A stretch of DNA of 64,000 nucleotides from Mesorhizobium sp. M1D.F.Ca.ET.043.01.1.1. GTDB taxonomy: Bacteria > Pseudomonadota > Alphaproteobacteria > Rhizobiales > Rhizobiaceae. This document shows, piece after piece, positions 19,827-28,986 of this stretch. How positions within the stretch are numbered: position 1 is the stretch's first letter; the number at the start of each line of letters is the position of its first letter. The position numbers and the translations under genes were made by a program. The stretch lies in assembly GCF_003952385.1 (NCBI RefSeq), contig NZ_CP034444.1, forward strand, positions 5,965,001 to 6,029,000, given 5' to 3'. The notes below the pieces were generated by a model. That model was not told the DNA's origin, did no database searches, and saw only the letters and a program-made list of their open reading frames with translations.

Positions 19827-20852
19827 TCAATCGCTCTCCCGCGCGATCAGCTCCAGCGGCCAGACTTCGCGCATGATCCGCGTTCCCTCGGGGCCGGCAT
19901 GGGCCGGGAGCGAGGCCAGCAACATCTCGGCCAGCCGCCGGCCCATGGGCTCCAGCGACGGACGGAAGGCGGTCAGCGCCGGCGAGAAGTAGCGGCAAAG
20001 CGGCGTGTCGACGATGACGATCACCGCGATGTCGTGGCCTGGCCTGATGCCCATCTCGGCCAGTGCCTTGCAGCCGCCGAGCGCCATGGCGTCATTGTTG
20101 AAGATGATGGCTGTCGGCCGGTCCTTGGAGAGCATCACGCGCGGCGTCACCTGGTAGCCGCCGGCCTCGTTGATGAAGCCGTCGGCGATGAGGCCGGGGT
20201 CGACTTCGATGCCGTGCCTCTTCAACGCCTTGCGGTAGCCGTCGAGGAACAGGTAGCCGAAGTTGAGATCAAGCGAAGGGCGGATGGCGGCAATGCGGCG
20301 GTGGCCGCGCGCGACCAGCCGGTCGACGGCTTCATCACCCGCCCTCTCGAAATCGATATCGAGCGAAGGATAGGTGTCGCCGCCGGATTGACTTCGGCCA
20401 AGCGTGGCGAAGGGAAAGCCGGCCTTGCTGAGATAGTCGATCCGATCGTCTTCCCGCCGTGTATTGGCCAACACGACCGCGTCGGCCCGGCGCGTCTCAA
20501 CCACGCGGCGCAGCCTCTCCTGCTGATATTGGCCGGGCTCGCCCATGACGACCATCAGATCTAGGTCATGCTCGGCGAGCCGCGCCTGCAGACCGATCAG
20601 GAAGGGAATGAAGAACGGTTCGCCATATTGCTGGTCCCCCGGATGCGGCTGCAGCATGAAGGCGATTGAACGGGTGGCGCCCTGGCGCAGGCTGCGGCCC
20701 GACTGGTTGGGCGAATAGTTCAGCTTCCTGGCCGCCTCGAGCACGCGCTGGCGCGTCTCCGCATTGACATCGGCGCGGCCGTTCAGCGCGCGGGACACGG
20801 TGCCGATCGAAATGTTCAGATGACGCGCAAGGTCGTGAATGCTGGACGCCAA
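19827..20852 (-). CDS. LacI family transcriptional regulator
   Basis: 341 residues. N-terminal helix-turn-helix IHDLARHLNISIGTVSRAL (residues 5-23) and hinge helix YSPNQSGRSLR, followed by a periplasmic-binding-like sugar domain. It is divergent from the sugar operon starting at 21050 and faces two LacI-type operators in the 197-base intergenic region. Presumably represses the oxidoreductase-isomerase-ABC genes until a sugar or sugar derivative binds. The ligand is unknown. Confidence 0.95.
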   Translation of the reverse strand: MASSIHDLARHLNISIGTVSRALNGRADVNAETRQRVLEAARKLNYSPNQSGRSLRQGATRSIAFMLQPHPGDQQYGEPFFIPFLIGLQARLAEHDLDLMVVMGEPGQYQQERLRRVVETRRADAVVLANTRREDDRIDYLSKAGFPFATLGRSQSGGDTYPSLDIDFERAGDEAVDRLVARGHRRIAAIRPSLDLNFGYLFLDGYRKALKRHGIEVDPGLIADGFINEAGGYQVTPRVMLSKDRPTAIIFNNDAMALGGCKALAEMGIRPGHDIAVIVIVDTPLCRYFSPALTAFRPSLEPMGRRLAEMLLASLPAHAGPEGTRIMREVWPLELIARESD

Positions 20853-20961
20853 GAGCCACTCTCCCCTGTCTTCGCTAGCACCGGCCGCCCCTCAGGCCAA
20901 GGCTCTTCGGACGATTTTTCGCTGACAGCCAGTTGACATTCTACGCCATTGGGTGTGTTCT

Positions 20962-20989
20962 CGTAAACGTTTACGGAAAAACGTTTACG
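20962..20989. promoter_or_regulatory. Tandem LacI-type operators
   Basis: A perfect 14-bp palindrome CGTAAACGTTTACG (20962-20975) is followed by AAACGTTTACG (20979-20989). Their centres are 14 bases apart. The core AAACGTTT is the classical LacI/GalR-family operator. Located between the divergent LacI gene and the oxidoreductase gene, 60-90 bases upstream of the latter. Confidence 0.85.
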
Positions 20990-21049
20990 GTGATGCCGTG
21001 GATGCCTTTACACTCGGCCTGGAGGGGTCGAGCGGAGGAGGAGCGCTGG

Positions 21050-22081
21050 ATGATGAAGGTCGTCCTGGTCGGGTGCGGAGCCATGAGCAGGCAATGGCTC
21101 GATGCCGCAAGGCAGATCGACGGGCTCGCTATTGTCGGCCTTGTCGACCTCGACGCCGAGCGGGCGCAGGCGAGGGCGCGCGAATATAACCTAACCAATG
21201 CCGTCATCGGCACCAGCCTCGACGCCGTCCTCGACCAGACCAGGGCCGACGCCGTGTTCGACGTCGTGGTTCCTGCTGCCCGGCGCGACGTGGCCTTTTC
21301 CGCCTTCGCCCATCATTGCCATCTGCTGACCGAAAAACCGCTGGCCGACAGTCCGGACAATGCGCGCGCCATCATCGAAGCGGCGCGCCGGGCAGGGCGC
21401 ATCCACGCCGTCGTCCAGAACCGCCGCTATGTCGCCAATGTCAGGCGCATCCGCCGCTTTCTCGACTCCGGCGCCATCGGCGCACCGACCAGCATTCATG
21501 CCGACTTCTTCATCGCGCCGCATTTCGGCGGTTTTCGCGAGGAGATGGCCCACGTGCTGTTGCTCGACATGGCGATCCACACCTTCGACGCGGCCCGCTA
21601 CATGGCCGGCGGCGAGCCGGCCAGCGTCTCCTGCCAGGAATGGGAGCCGGCCAATTCCTGGTACCGGCAAGGGTCGTCGGCGAGCGCCGTCTTCGATTTC
21701 GGCGGCGGCAAGGTCTTCACCTATGCCGGCTCCTGGTGCGCCGACGGCTTCCGCACCAGCTGGGAAGGCAGCTGGCGCATCGTCGCCGAGCGAGGCAGCC
21801 TGCTGTGGGACGGCCATGACGGACTGAAGGCTGAGGTGGTTGCGTCCGGCCGCGACGGTATCATCGACAAGACCCAGCCGATCGAGGTGCAGCCGCTCGA
21901 CCCTGCCGACAGGATAGACGGCCATCTCGGCATCATCCGGGACTTCATGCACGCGATCGAAACCGGAACGGAACCGGAGACGCGCGGCAGCGACAACATC
22001 AAGAGCCTGGCCATGGTCTTCGGCGCGATCGAAAGCGCCGAGACCGGCCGCCGCGTGGCGATCGCACAGGAAACGCAGTGA
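21050..22081 (+). CDS. Gfo/Idh/MocA family oxidoreductase
   Basis: 343 residues. Rossmann fold with VVLVGCGAMSRQW (residues 4-16), the EKPLADS catalytic-lysine motif (about residue 93-99), and the C-terminal alpha/beta domain with AIHTFDAARYMAG. Oxidises or reduces a sugar, inositol or sugar acid with NAD(P). ATG 21050 follows GGAGGAG; an ATG at 21053 is also possible. First gene of the LacI-controlled operon; its TGA overlaps the next ATG by one base. Confidence 0.92.
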   Translation: MMKVVLVGCGAMSRQWLDAARQIDGLAIVGLVDLDAERAQARAREYNLTNAVIGTSLDAVLDQTRADAVFDVVVPAARRDVAFSAFAHHCHLLTEKPLADSPDNARAIIEAARRAGRIHAVVQNRRYVANVRRIRRFLDSGAIGAPTSIHADFFIAPHFGGFREEMAHVLLLDMAIHTFDAARYMAGGEPASVSCQEWEPANSWYRQGSSASAVFDFGGGKVFTYAGSWCADGFRTSWEGSWRIVAERGSLLWDGHDGLKAEVVASGRDGIIDKTQPIEVQPLDPADRIDGHLGIIRDFMHAIETGTEPETRGSDNIKSLAMVFGAIESAETGRRVAIAQETQ

Positions 22082-22986
22082 TGCCAAACCCGCTTCTCGA
22101 CATCAGGATCGGCACCATGGTGCGGGCCAATCTCGACGACCCGGCCGCCTATGTCAGACAGATCCTGGGGCTCGGCTTCGAGAGCATCCAGCCCTTCTTC
22201 TGGCAGACGCTGGGCGGCAAGGACCTGAAGCGCCTGGCGGGCGACATCCGCGAAGCGATCGGCGATGCCGACGTGACCGTGTCCTCGATCGGCGTGTTCG
22301 GCAATCCTCTCGAAAACGGCGATATCGATCGCGGCGTGCTCGCGGCCTGGGAGACCGTCATCGACCATGCGCATCTGTTCGGCGCCTCGACGGTCACTGG
22401 CTTCACCGGCCGCGTGCGGGGCAAGCCGCTGACCGACAGCCTGCCGCGCTTCCGCGAAGTCTGGGGGCCGCTGGCGAAACGCGCCGCCGACAAGGGCGTG
22501 CGCATCGCCTTCGAGAATTGCGCCATGGACGGCAACTGGGCCAGCGGCGACTGGAACATCGCCCACAACCCCGATGCCTGGGAGCTGATGTTCAACGAAT
22601 TGCCCAACGACAATCTCGGGCTGGAATGGGAGCCCTGCCATCAGCTCGTCTATCTGATCGACCCGATCCCGCAGATCCGCAAATGGGCGCCGCGCATCTT
22701 CCATGTCCACGGCAAGGACGCGACGGTGCGCTGGGACGTGATCCGCGAGCATGGCGTGTTCGGCCGGCAGCCTTTCGTGCAGATGCGCACGCCCGGCTTC
22801 GGCGACAGCGACTGGACGCGCGTGATCAGCGAATTGCGGCTGGCCGGCTATCGCGGCGCCATCGATATCGAAGGCTGGCATGACCCGGTCTATCGCGACG
22901 ACCTCGAGATCACCGGCCAGGTACGGGCGCTGGACTATCTGAAGCAATGCCGGGGAGGCGCCAGCTACCTGCCCAATCCGACTTGA
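22081..22986 (+). CDS. Sugar phosphate isomerase/epimerase (xylose-isomerase-like TIM barrel)
   Basis: 301 residues, AP-endonuclease-2/TIM-barrel family. Metal-binding acidic and His residues appear in ENCAMDG, EWEPCHQLV, FHVHGKDA and DIEGWHDP, in the order seen in sugar epimerases/isomerases. Overlap with the preceding stop shows coupling. Gfo/Idh and TIM-barrel pairs usually act on consecutive steps of inositol or hexose-derivative catabolism; the actual substrate here is unknown. Confidence 0.88.
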   Translation: MPNPLLDIRIGTMVRANLDDPAAYVRQILGLGFESIQPFFWQTLGGKDLKRLAGDIREAIGDADVTVSSIGVFGNPLENGDIDRGVLAAWETVIDHAHLFGASTVTGFTGRVRGKPLTDSLPRFREVWGPLAKRAADKGVRIAFENCAMDGNWASGDWNIAHNPDAWELMFNELPNDNLGLEWEPCHQLVYLIDPIPQIRKWAPRIFHVHGKDATVRWDVIREHGVFGRQPFVQMRTPGFGDSDWTRVISELRLAGYRGAIDIEGWHDPVYRDDLEITGQVRALDYLKQCRGGASYLPNPT

Positions 22987-23007
22987 GGCCAAATTGATGT
23001 GAGGACT

Positions 23008-23028
23008 GGCCGGCGGGAGGAGCCGGCC
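23008..23028. repeat. GGCCGGC/GCCGGCC hairpin in operon spacer
   Basis: Perfect 7-bp inverted repeat with loop GGGAGGA, 22 bases after the isomerase stop and before the solute-binding gene. No T run follows, so it is more likely an mRNA processing or stabilising hairpin than a terminator. Confidence 0.5.
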
Positions 23029-23094
23029 GACCAAAGCCGAAGCGATCATCGAAAACGCCCTCGGCTCGCGAGGGACAAAAAGGGAGGAACGTGC

Positions 23095-24108
23095 ATGAGC
23101 ATCACGACCAGAAGGACTGTTCTGCGCTCGACCGTCGTGGCGGCTGCCGCGGCGCTCTGCGCCTCGATCTCAACCTTGCCGGCGCACGCGCTCGACGCCC
23201 AATGGTGCAAGGACGTCCATATCCGCTTCTTCGTCGGCGGCGCCGAGGGCGACGCCTTCGGCACCATCGTCTATAATGGCGCCAAGCAGGCGGCGGCCGA
23301 TCTCGGACCGAAGGTCGACTACATCTTCTCCCAGTGGGACGCCGAGAAGATGGTGCAGCAACTGCGCGAGGCGGTCGCGGTCAAGCCGAACGGCATTGCC
23401 ATGATGGGCCATCCGGGCGACGCGGCGATCATGCCGCTGGCCGAACAGGCGCATAAGGACGGCATCAAGATGATGTACCAGAACGTACCGGTGCCGAAGG
23501 TGACCGCGGCGTTCGGCGGCGGCTATGTCGGCGCGCAGCAGGAGCAGCAAGGCCGCGCGCTCGGCGCCGAGGCATTCAAGCTGGGCAAGCTCAAGGCCGG
23601 CGACAAGGCGATCATGATCGGCCCGTTCGAGAACGAGAACCGCGGCGCGCGCGAGCGCGGCACCGTGGCTGCCTTGAAGGAGGCCGGCGTCGAGGTCATC
23701 CAGCTCTCCTCGCCACCGAGCGGCGAATGGGCGTCCGATCCGAACCTCGCCATTCCGGTCATCACGGCGGCACTCCTCAACCACCCCGATGTCAAGGCGG
23801 TCGGCTATCCGGGCGGGCAGATGCTAGGCAATGTCGCCACCTACATGCAGGCGGCGGGGCGCAAGCCGGGCGACATCTTCAATTTCGGCTTCGACACCAG
23901 CCCGCAGATCGTCGAGGCTTTCAAAGGCGGCTGGGTTCAGCTGACGGCCGACCAGCAGCCATTCCTGCAGGGCTATCTGCCGATCCTGAGCCTTTGCCAG
24001 CAGGTGGTGCTCGGCCTTGCGCCGATGAATGTCGACACCGGCGCCGGCTTCGTCACGCCGCAGAATTATGAGATCGTCTCAGAGCTCGCCAAGCAGGCGT
24101 TGCGCTGA
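23095..24108 (+). CDS. Sugar ABC transporter substrate-binding protein
   Basis: 337 residues, RbsB/periplasmic type I sugar-binding fold. Signal peptide with twin arginine near the start (TTRRTVLRS) and cleavage after AHA (about residue 31-32), so Tat or Sec export. GGAEGDAFGTIVYNGAKQAA, the QWDAEKMVQQLREAV segment and the later GENRGARERGTVAAL-like region follow the family order. ATG 23095 follows GGGAGGA. It binds the sugar for the ABC pair encoded next. Confidence 0.92.
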   Translation: MSITTRRTVLRSTVVAAAAALCASISTLPAHALDAQWCKDVHIRFFVGGAEGDAFGTIVYNGAKQAAADLGPKVDYIFSQWDAEKMVQQLREAVAVKPNGIAMMGHPGDAAIMPLAEQAHKDGIKMMYQNVPVPKVTAAFGGGYVGAQQEQQGRALGAEAFKLGKLKAGDKAIMIGPFENENRGARERGTVAALKEAGVEVIQLSSPPSGEWASDPNLAIPVITAALLNHPDVKAVGYPGGQMLGNVATYMQAAGRKPGDIFNFGFDTSPQIVEAFKGGWVQLTADQQPFLQGYLPILSLCQQVVLGLAPMNVDTGAGFVTPQNYEIVSELAKQALR

Positions 24109-24117
24109 CCTCCCAGG

Positions 24118-24146
24118 CTGCCGGCCGGGTTCGACCCGGCCGGCAG
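24118..24146. repeat. 13-bp GC-rich hairpin between binding protein and ATPase genes
   Basis: CTGCCGGCCGGGT (24118-24130) and ACCCGGCCGGCAG (24134-24146) form a perfect 13-bp stem with a TCG loop, nine bases after the binding-protein stop. Such a hairpin without a T run commonly protects the upstream message, giving more binding protein than ATPase. Confidence 0.65.
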
Positions 24147-24191
24147 GACCGCCGGCGACAGCCGGCAAGCGACAATAAGGCGAGGATTCCC

Positions 24192-24985
<794 letters not shown>

Positions 24986-24986
<1 letters not shown>

Positions 24987-26032
24987 TGAGCAAGGCCATG
25001 GAACCCGATCTGCAAACGCCTCTCGGAAGGGCAAGCGGCCAGGCAGGCAAGGAATGGAGCCATCCCTCCGATCACTGGCTGCGCGGCTTCGTGCTTGAAA
25101 ACCGCGCATCGCTCGGCACGCTGGCCGTGTTCATCGTCATGATGGCGGTGTTCGTGATCGCCAACCCGACGGTCTTCACCACCTGGTATCTCTACAGGTC
25201 GGTGCTGACGACGCTTCCCGTCGCGCTGTTCGTGGTTGTGCCGCTGGTCTTCGTCGTCACCTGCGACGAGATCGATTTGTCGTTCCCGGCGACGATGGGT
25301 TTTGCGTCCTGGGTCTTCGCGCTTGTGGTGCAGGCCGGCTACGATCCTTTCCTCGGCATTGCCGCGGCGCTGGTCACCGGCACGCTGCTCGGCTTCCTCG
25401 TCGGCTCGCTGGTCGTCTATGGCGGGCTGTCGTCGCTGATCGCCACGCTCGGCATGAACTTCCTGCTGCGCGGCCTGATCCAGATCATCAACGAGGGCAA
25501 GTCGACGGCGCTGACCAGTCTGGCCGACAGCTGGGCCTACAAGATATTCTCGAGCCAGATCGGGGGCATCCCCGTGCAGATCTTCTGGGCCATCGCCTTC
25601 GTCGTGTTCGCCGCGCTGCTTTACAACCGCCATCGCTTCGGCGCGCAGGTGAAGGTCGTCGGCGACAATCCGGACAGCGCCAAGCAGATGGGCATCGACG
25701 TCAAGCGCGTCAAAGTCAAGGTGTTCGTCTTCACCGGCATCGGGGCGGCGATCGCCGGCACGTTCTCGGTGATGATCAACTTCACCTGGTGGCCGACGGC
25801 CGGCGACGGCTATCTGCTGCCGGTGCTGGCCTCGGTGTTCGTCGGCGGCACGCCGACCTGGGGCGGCATCGGCACGGTGGTCGGCGGCGCGATCGGCGCG
25901 GTGACCGTGTCGTTCATCCAGACCGGTGTCGTCGCGGCGGGGCTGAGCGGCTTCTACGTCCAGTTCTTCAATGGGCTGATCATCATCCTGTCGCTGCTCG
26001 GCCATAAGTGGAACCAGGCAAGGTATCGGTGA
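24986..26032 (+). CDS. Sugar ABC transporter permease
   Basis: 348 residues with about ten hydrophobic segments in the BPD_transp_2 (RbsC/FrcC) family. Conserved GGLSSLIATLGMNFLLRGL (a family segment) and VGDNPDSAKQMGIDVKRVK, the cytoplasmic loop that contacts the ATPase, are present. The start ATG at 24986 overlaps the ATPase stop. Completes the importer with the binding protein at 23095. It ends ten bases before the convergent uvrD stop. Confidence 0.93.
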
Positions 26033-26041
26033 GGGGGCTGC

Positions 26042-28804
26042 TCAAACCCCGGTGACGAAGCCGTCCAGCACGCGTTTCTGGCCGGCCTTGTCGAAATCGA
26101 TGGTGAGCTTGTTGCCATCGATCGCCGCAATGTTGCCGTTGCCGAATTTTTGATGGAACACGCGGTCGCCGACGCTGAAGGCCGACGGCGTGTCGGCGAC
26201 GGATTTGGCGACCAATTCGCCATCGATGGTGCGGCCCTTGACCGAGGTGCGGCCGGCGCCATAGCCGCTATCGGTCTCGCCATAGCCGATGCGCTCGACC
26301 TGATGGCCGGAGCGCGTGCCCCAGTTGCGATCGGTCGCCTCGGTGCGGTTGGCCTGCGCGCGCTGCCAGCCGGGCGTCGCATAGGTGTTGGAGAAGCTGC
26401 CCGATTTCTCGGCGCCGATATTGTCGAAGCGCGAGGCGCCGTAGGGGTTTTGCCGGCCGCCGCCGCGGCCCGAGGCGAATGAGCCGCCGCCGTAAGGGTT
26501 GCCATAACCGCCATAGGAATTGCCGCTGTCGGCGACATCGACATGAGTCTCCGGCAATTCGTCGAGGAAGCGCGACGGGATCGTCGATTGCCACAGACCA
26601 TGGATGAGGCGGTTGGAGACGAACCAGATGTGCAGGTTCTTCTTGGCCCGCGTCAGGCCGACATAGGCAAGCCGGCGCTCTTCCTCCAGGCCGGAACGGC
26701 CGCCTTCGTCCAGCGCGCGCTGATGGGGAAAGAGGCCTTCCTCCCAGCCGGGGAGGAAGACGGTCTCGAATTCGAGACCCTTGGCCGAGTGCAGCGTCAT
26801 GATCGAGACCGCGTCGAGCGACTCGCCCTGCTCGGCCTCCATGACCAGCGCGACATGCTCGAGGAAGGAGCGCAGCGACTCGTACTCCTCCATGGAGCGG
26901 ATCAGTTCCTTGAGGTTCTCCAACCGCCCTGGCGCCTCGGCCGAACGGTCGTTCTTCCACATGTCGGTGTAGCCGCTCTCCTCGAGGATGGTCTCGGCGA
27001 GCTCGGTGTGGGGCGTGGTCTCCAGCGCCTTCTGCCAGCGTTCGAAGTTGGCGGCGACCTCGCGGAGTGCTGCGCGCGGCTTCGGTTTCAGCTCGTCGCT
27101 TTCGGCCAGCGTCGCGGCGGCCTCCAGCATCGGGATACGCATGGCGCGCGCCGTGTCGTGGATCTGGCGGATGGTCGCTTCGCCAAGCCCGCGCTTCGGC
27201 ACGTTGACGATGCGCTCGAAGGCGAGGTCGTCGCCGCTGTTGGCAACGACGCGGAAGAAGGCCAGCGCGTCGCGGATCTCCAGCCGCTCGTAGAAACGCG
27301 GGCCGCCGATGACGCGATAGTTCAAGCCGAGCGTGATGAAACGGTCTTCGAAGGCGCGCATCTGGAAGGACGCGCGGACGAGAATCGCCATGTCGTTGAG
27401 GTTGTGCCGATTGCCTTGCCTGTCGGGGCGCTGGTAGGCCTCGATGGTCTCGCCGATGGCGCGCGCCTCTTCCTCGGAATCCCAGGCGGCATGGACATGC
27501 ACCTTGTCGTCGTCAGGGTCGTCGCGGTCGGTGAACAGCGTCTTGCCGAAACGGCCTTCATTGTAGGCGATCAGATGCGAGGCCGCGCCCAGGATGTGCG
27601 CGGTGGAGCGGTAGTTGCGCTCCAGCCGGATGATGGTGGCACCCGGAAAATCCTTGTCGAAGCGCAGGATGTTGTCGACCTCGGCGCCGCGCCAGCCGTA
27701 AATCGACTGGTCGTCGTCGCCGACGCAGCAGATATTCACGCTCACGGGCTGTTCCGCGCCTGCCGGCGCGGGCCCTCCGCGGGGGCCTCGCAACGGCTCG
27801 GACGCCCGGTCGGGCTTGCGGCCTTCGGCCGAAACATCCCAATCACGGTTGTGCTCTGGTGGATCCTCTTCGGGCGCTGGGGATCTGTATTGGCCTGCCT
27901 CGGTTCTGTCGAAAGGCGCAGATTTGGACGCGCTAGGGATTTGCGGGGAACCACTCCTCGGACTGCTGGGCCGCTGCGCCAGCAAGCGAAGCCACATGTA
28001 TTGCGCGGTGTTGGTGTCCTGGTACTCGTCGACCAGGATGTATTTGAATTTGCGGTGATATTCCTTCAGCACGTCCGGATAGGCGCGGAAGATGCGGATC
28101 GGGTGATAGAGCAGATCGCCGAAGTCGCAGGAATTCAGCGTCTGCAGCCGTTCCTGATAGGCCTTGTAGAGCTGACGGCCCTTGCCGTTGCCGAAGCTGC
28201 GCGCGTCGCCTTCCGCAATCTCGTCCGGACCGAGGCCCTTGTTCTTCCAGTTGTCGATCATCTGCGCGAACTGCTTGGCCGGCCAGCGCTTGTCGTCCAG
28301 CCCTTCGGCCTGGATGATCTGCTTGATCAGCCGCACCACGTCGTCGGTGTCGAGGATGGTGAAATCGGATTTCAGTCCGGCAAGCTCGGCATGGCGGCGC
28401 AAGAGCTTGACGCCAATCGAGTGGAAGGTGCCGAGCCACGGCATGCCCTCGACATTGCCTTCGCCGATCAGGATGCCGATACGCTGCTTCATCTCGCGCG
28501 CGGCTTTGTTGGTGAAGGTGACGGCGAGAATCTGCGACGGGAAAGCCCTGCCGGTGGCAAGGATGTGGGCGATGCGCGTGGTCAGGACCCGCGTCTTGCC
28601 AGTGCCGGCGCCGGCCAGCACCAGAACCGGGCCTTCCGTTGTTTCGACAGCAAGCCGCTGCTCGGGATTGAGGCCTTTCAGATAGTCGGGCGCACTGTTT
28701 TGGGCGCTGCGGGCAGCCATGGCGCGCGCGGCAATACCGGACGGGGCCGCGGGCCGCGCATTCGGTTCGTCAAAGAAGGGCATGTCTTCGGAAAAGCCGG
28801 ACAT
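26042..28804 (-). CDS. uvrD: UvrD/PcrA/Rep-type DNA helicase with in-frame insertion
   Basis: 920-residue superfamily 1A 3'-5' helicase of repair and replication restart. Walker A AGAGTGKTR (about residues 61-69), DEYQDTN motif II, and CVGDDDQSIYGWRGAEV motif III are clear. Between LLAQR278 and the V-N-I-C-C strand at 356 lies a 77-residue Pro/Ser/Arg/Glu-rich insertion (bases 27740-27970), absent from typical UvrD, where motif II is followed within about 10 residues by NICCVGDDDQ. Downstream are motifs IV-VI, then a Gly/Arg-rich linker and a C-terminal Tudor-like domain (last ~60 residues). The frame is continuous, so the gene may be functional. Confidence 0.93.
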   Translation of the reverse strand: MSGFSEDMPFFDEPNARPAAPSGIAARAMAARSAQNSAPDYLKGLNPEQRLAVETTEGPVLVLAGAGTGKTRVLTTRIAHILATGRAFPSQILAVTFTNKAAREMKQRIGILIGEGNVEGMPWLGTFHSIGVKLLRRHAELAGLKSDFTILDTDDVVRLIKQIIQAEGLDDKRWPAKQFAQMIDNWKNKGLGPDEIAEGDARSFGNGKGRQLYKAYQERLQTLNSCDFGDLLYHPIRIFRAYPDVLKEYHRKFKYILVDEYQDTNTAQYMWLRLLAQRPSSPRSGSPQIPSASKSAPFDRTEAGQYRSPAPEEDPPEHNRDWDVSAEGRKPDRASEPLRGPRGGPAPAGAEQPVSVNICCVGDDDQSIYGWRGAEVDNILRFDKDFPGATIIRLERNYRSTAHILGAASHLIAYNEGRFGKTLFTDRDDPDDDKVHVHAAWDSEEEARAIGETIEAYQRPDRQGNRHNLNDMAILVRASFQMRAFEDRFITLGLNYRVIGGPRFYERLEIRDALAFFRVVANSGDDLAFERIVNVPKRGLGEATIRQIHDTARAMRIPMLEAAATLAESDELKPKPRAALREVAANFERWQKALETTPHTELAETILEESGYTDMWKNDRSAEAPGRLENLKELIRSMEEYESLRSFLEHVALVMEAEQGESLDAVSIMTLHSAKGLEFETVFLPGWEEGLFPHQRALDEGGRSGLEEERRLAYVGLTRAKKNLHIWFVSNRLIHGLWQSTIPSRFLDELPETHVDVADSGNSYGGYGNPYGGGSFASGRGGGRQNPYGASRFDNIGAEKSGSFSNTYATPGWQRAQANRTEATDRNWGTRSGHQVERIGYGETDSGYGAGRTSVKGRTIDGELVAKSVADTPSAFSVGDRVFHQKFGNGNIAAIDGNKLTIDFDKAGQKRVLDGFVTGV
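27740..27970 (-). repeat. Hairpin-rich insertion inside uvrD
   Basis: 231 bases (77 codons) interrupting uvrD between motifs II and III. The part at 27756-27835 is packed with inverted repeats: GCGCC/GGCGC (27757-27770), GGCCC/GGGGGCC (27771-27788) and a GCGGCC-TTC-GGCCG hairpin. It keeps the reading frame. Composition (Pro, Ser, Arg, Gly) is unlike the rest of the helicase. Resembles Rickettsia-type palindromic elements that insert in frame; identity is not proved. Confidence 0.6.
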
Positions 28805-28986
28805 CGCCCCGAATGTAGTGATTCGGTAGCGAAAGGCCAGAAGTGTCTACGTTTTGTTCCATTTTTGCACCGCCCCGGTTCGCTTGACAGGCGCGGCCGG
28901 TGAGGAAAAGCTGCCGGCAGGGCAGGGACGGCATGCCGTTGCCTGGAGAGTCGCCTCAGGCGAGCAACAGTCGAAGGAGTATCGTC

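Noticed and set aside
18036..20564. 842-codon plus-strand frame over phytase and lacI genes
   Set aside because: Antisense shadow without family matches; the minus-strand genes are well supported.
27740..27970. Frameshift or gene split in uvrD
   Set aside because: Both sides of the insertion keep the same frame with no stop, so it is an insertion, not a frameshift.
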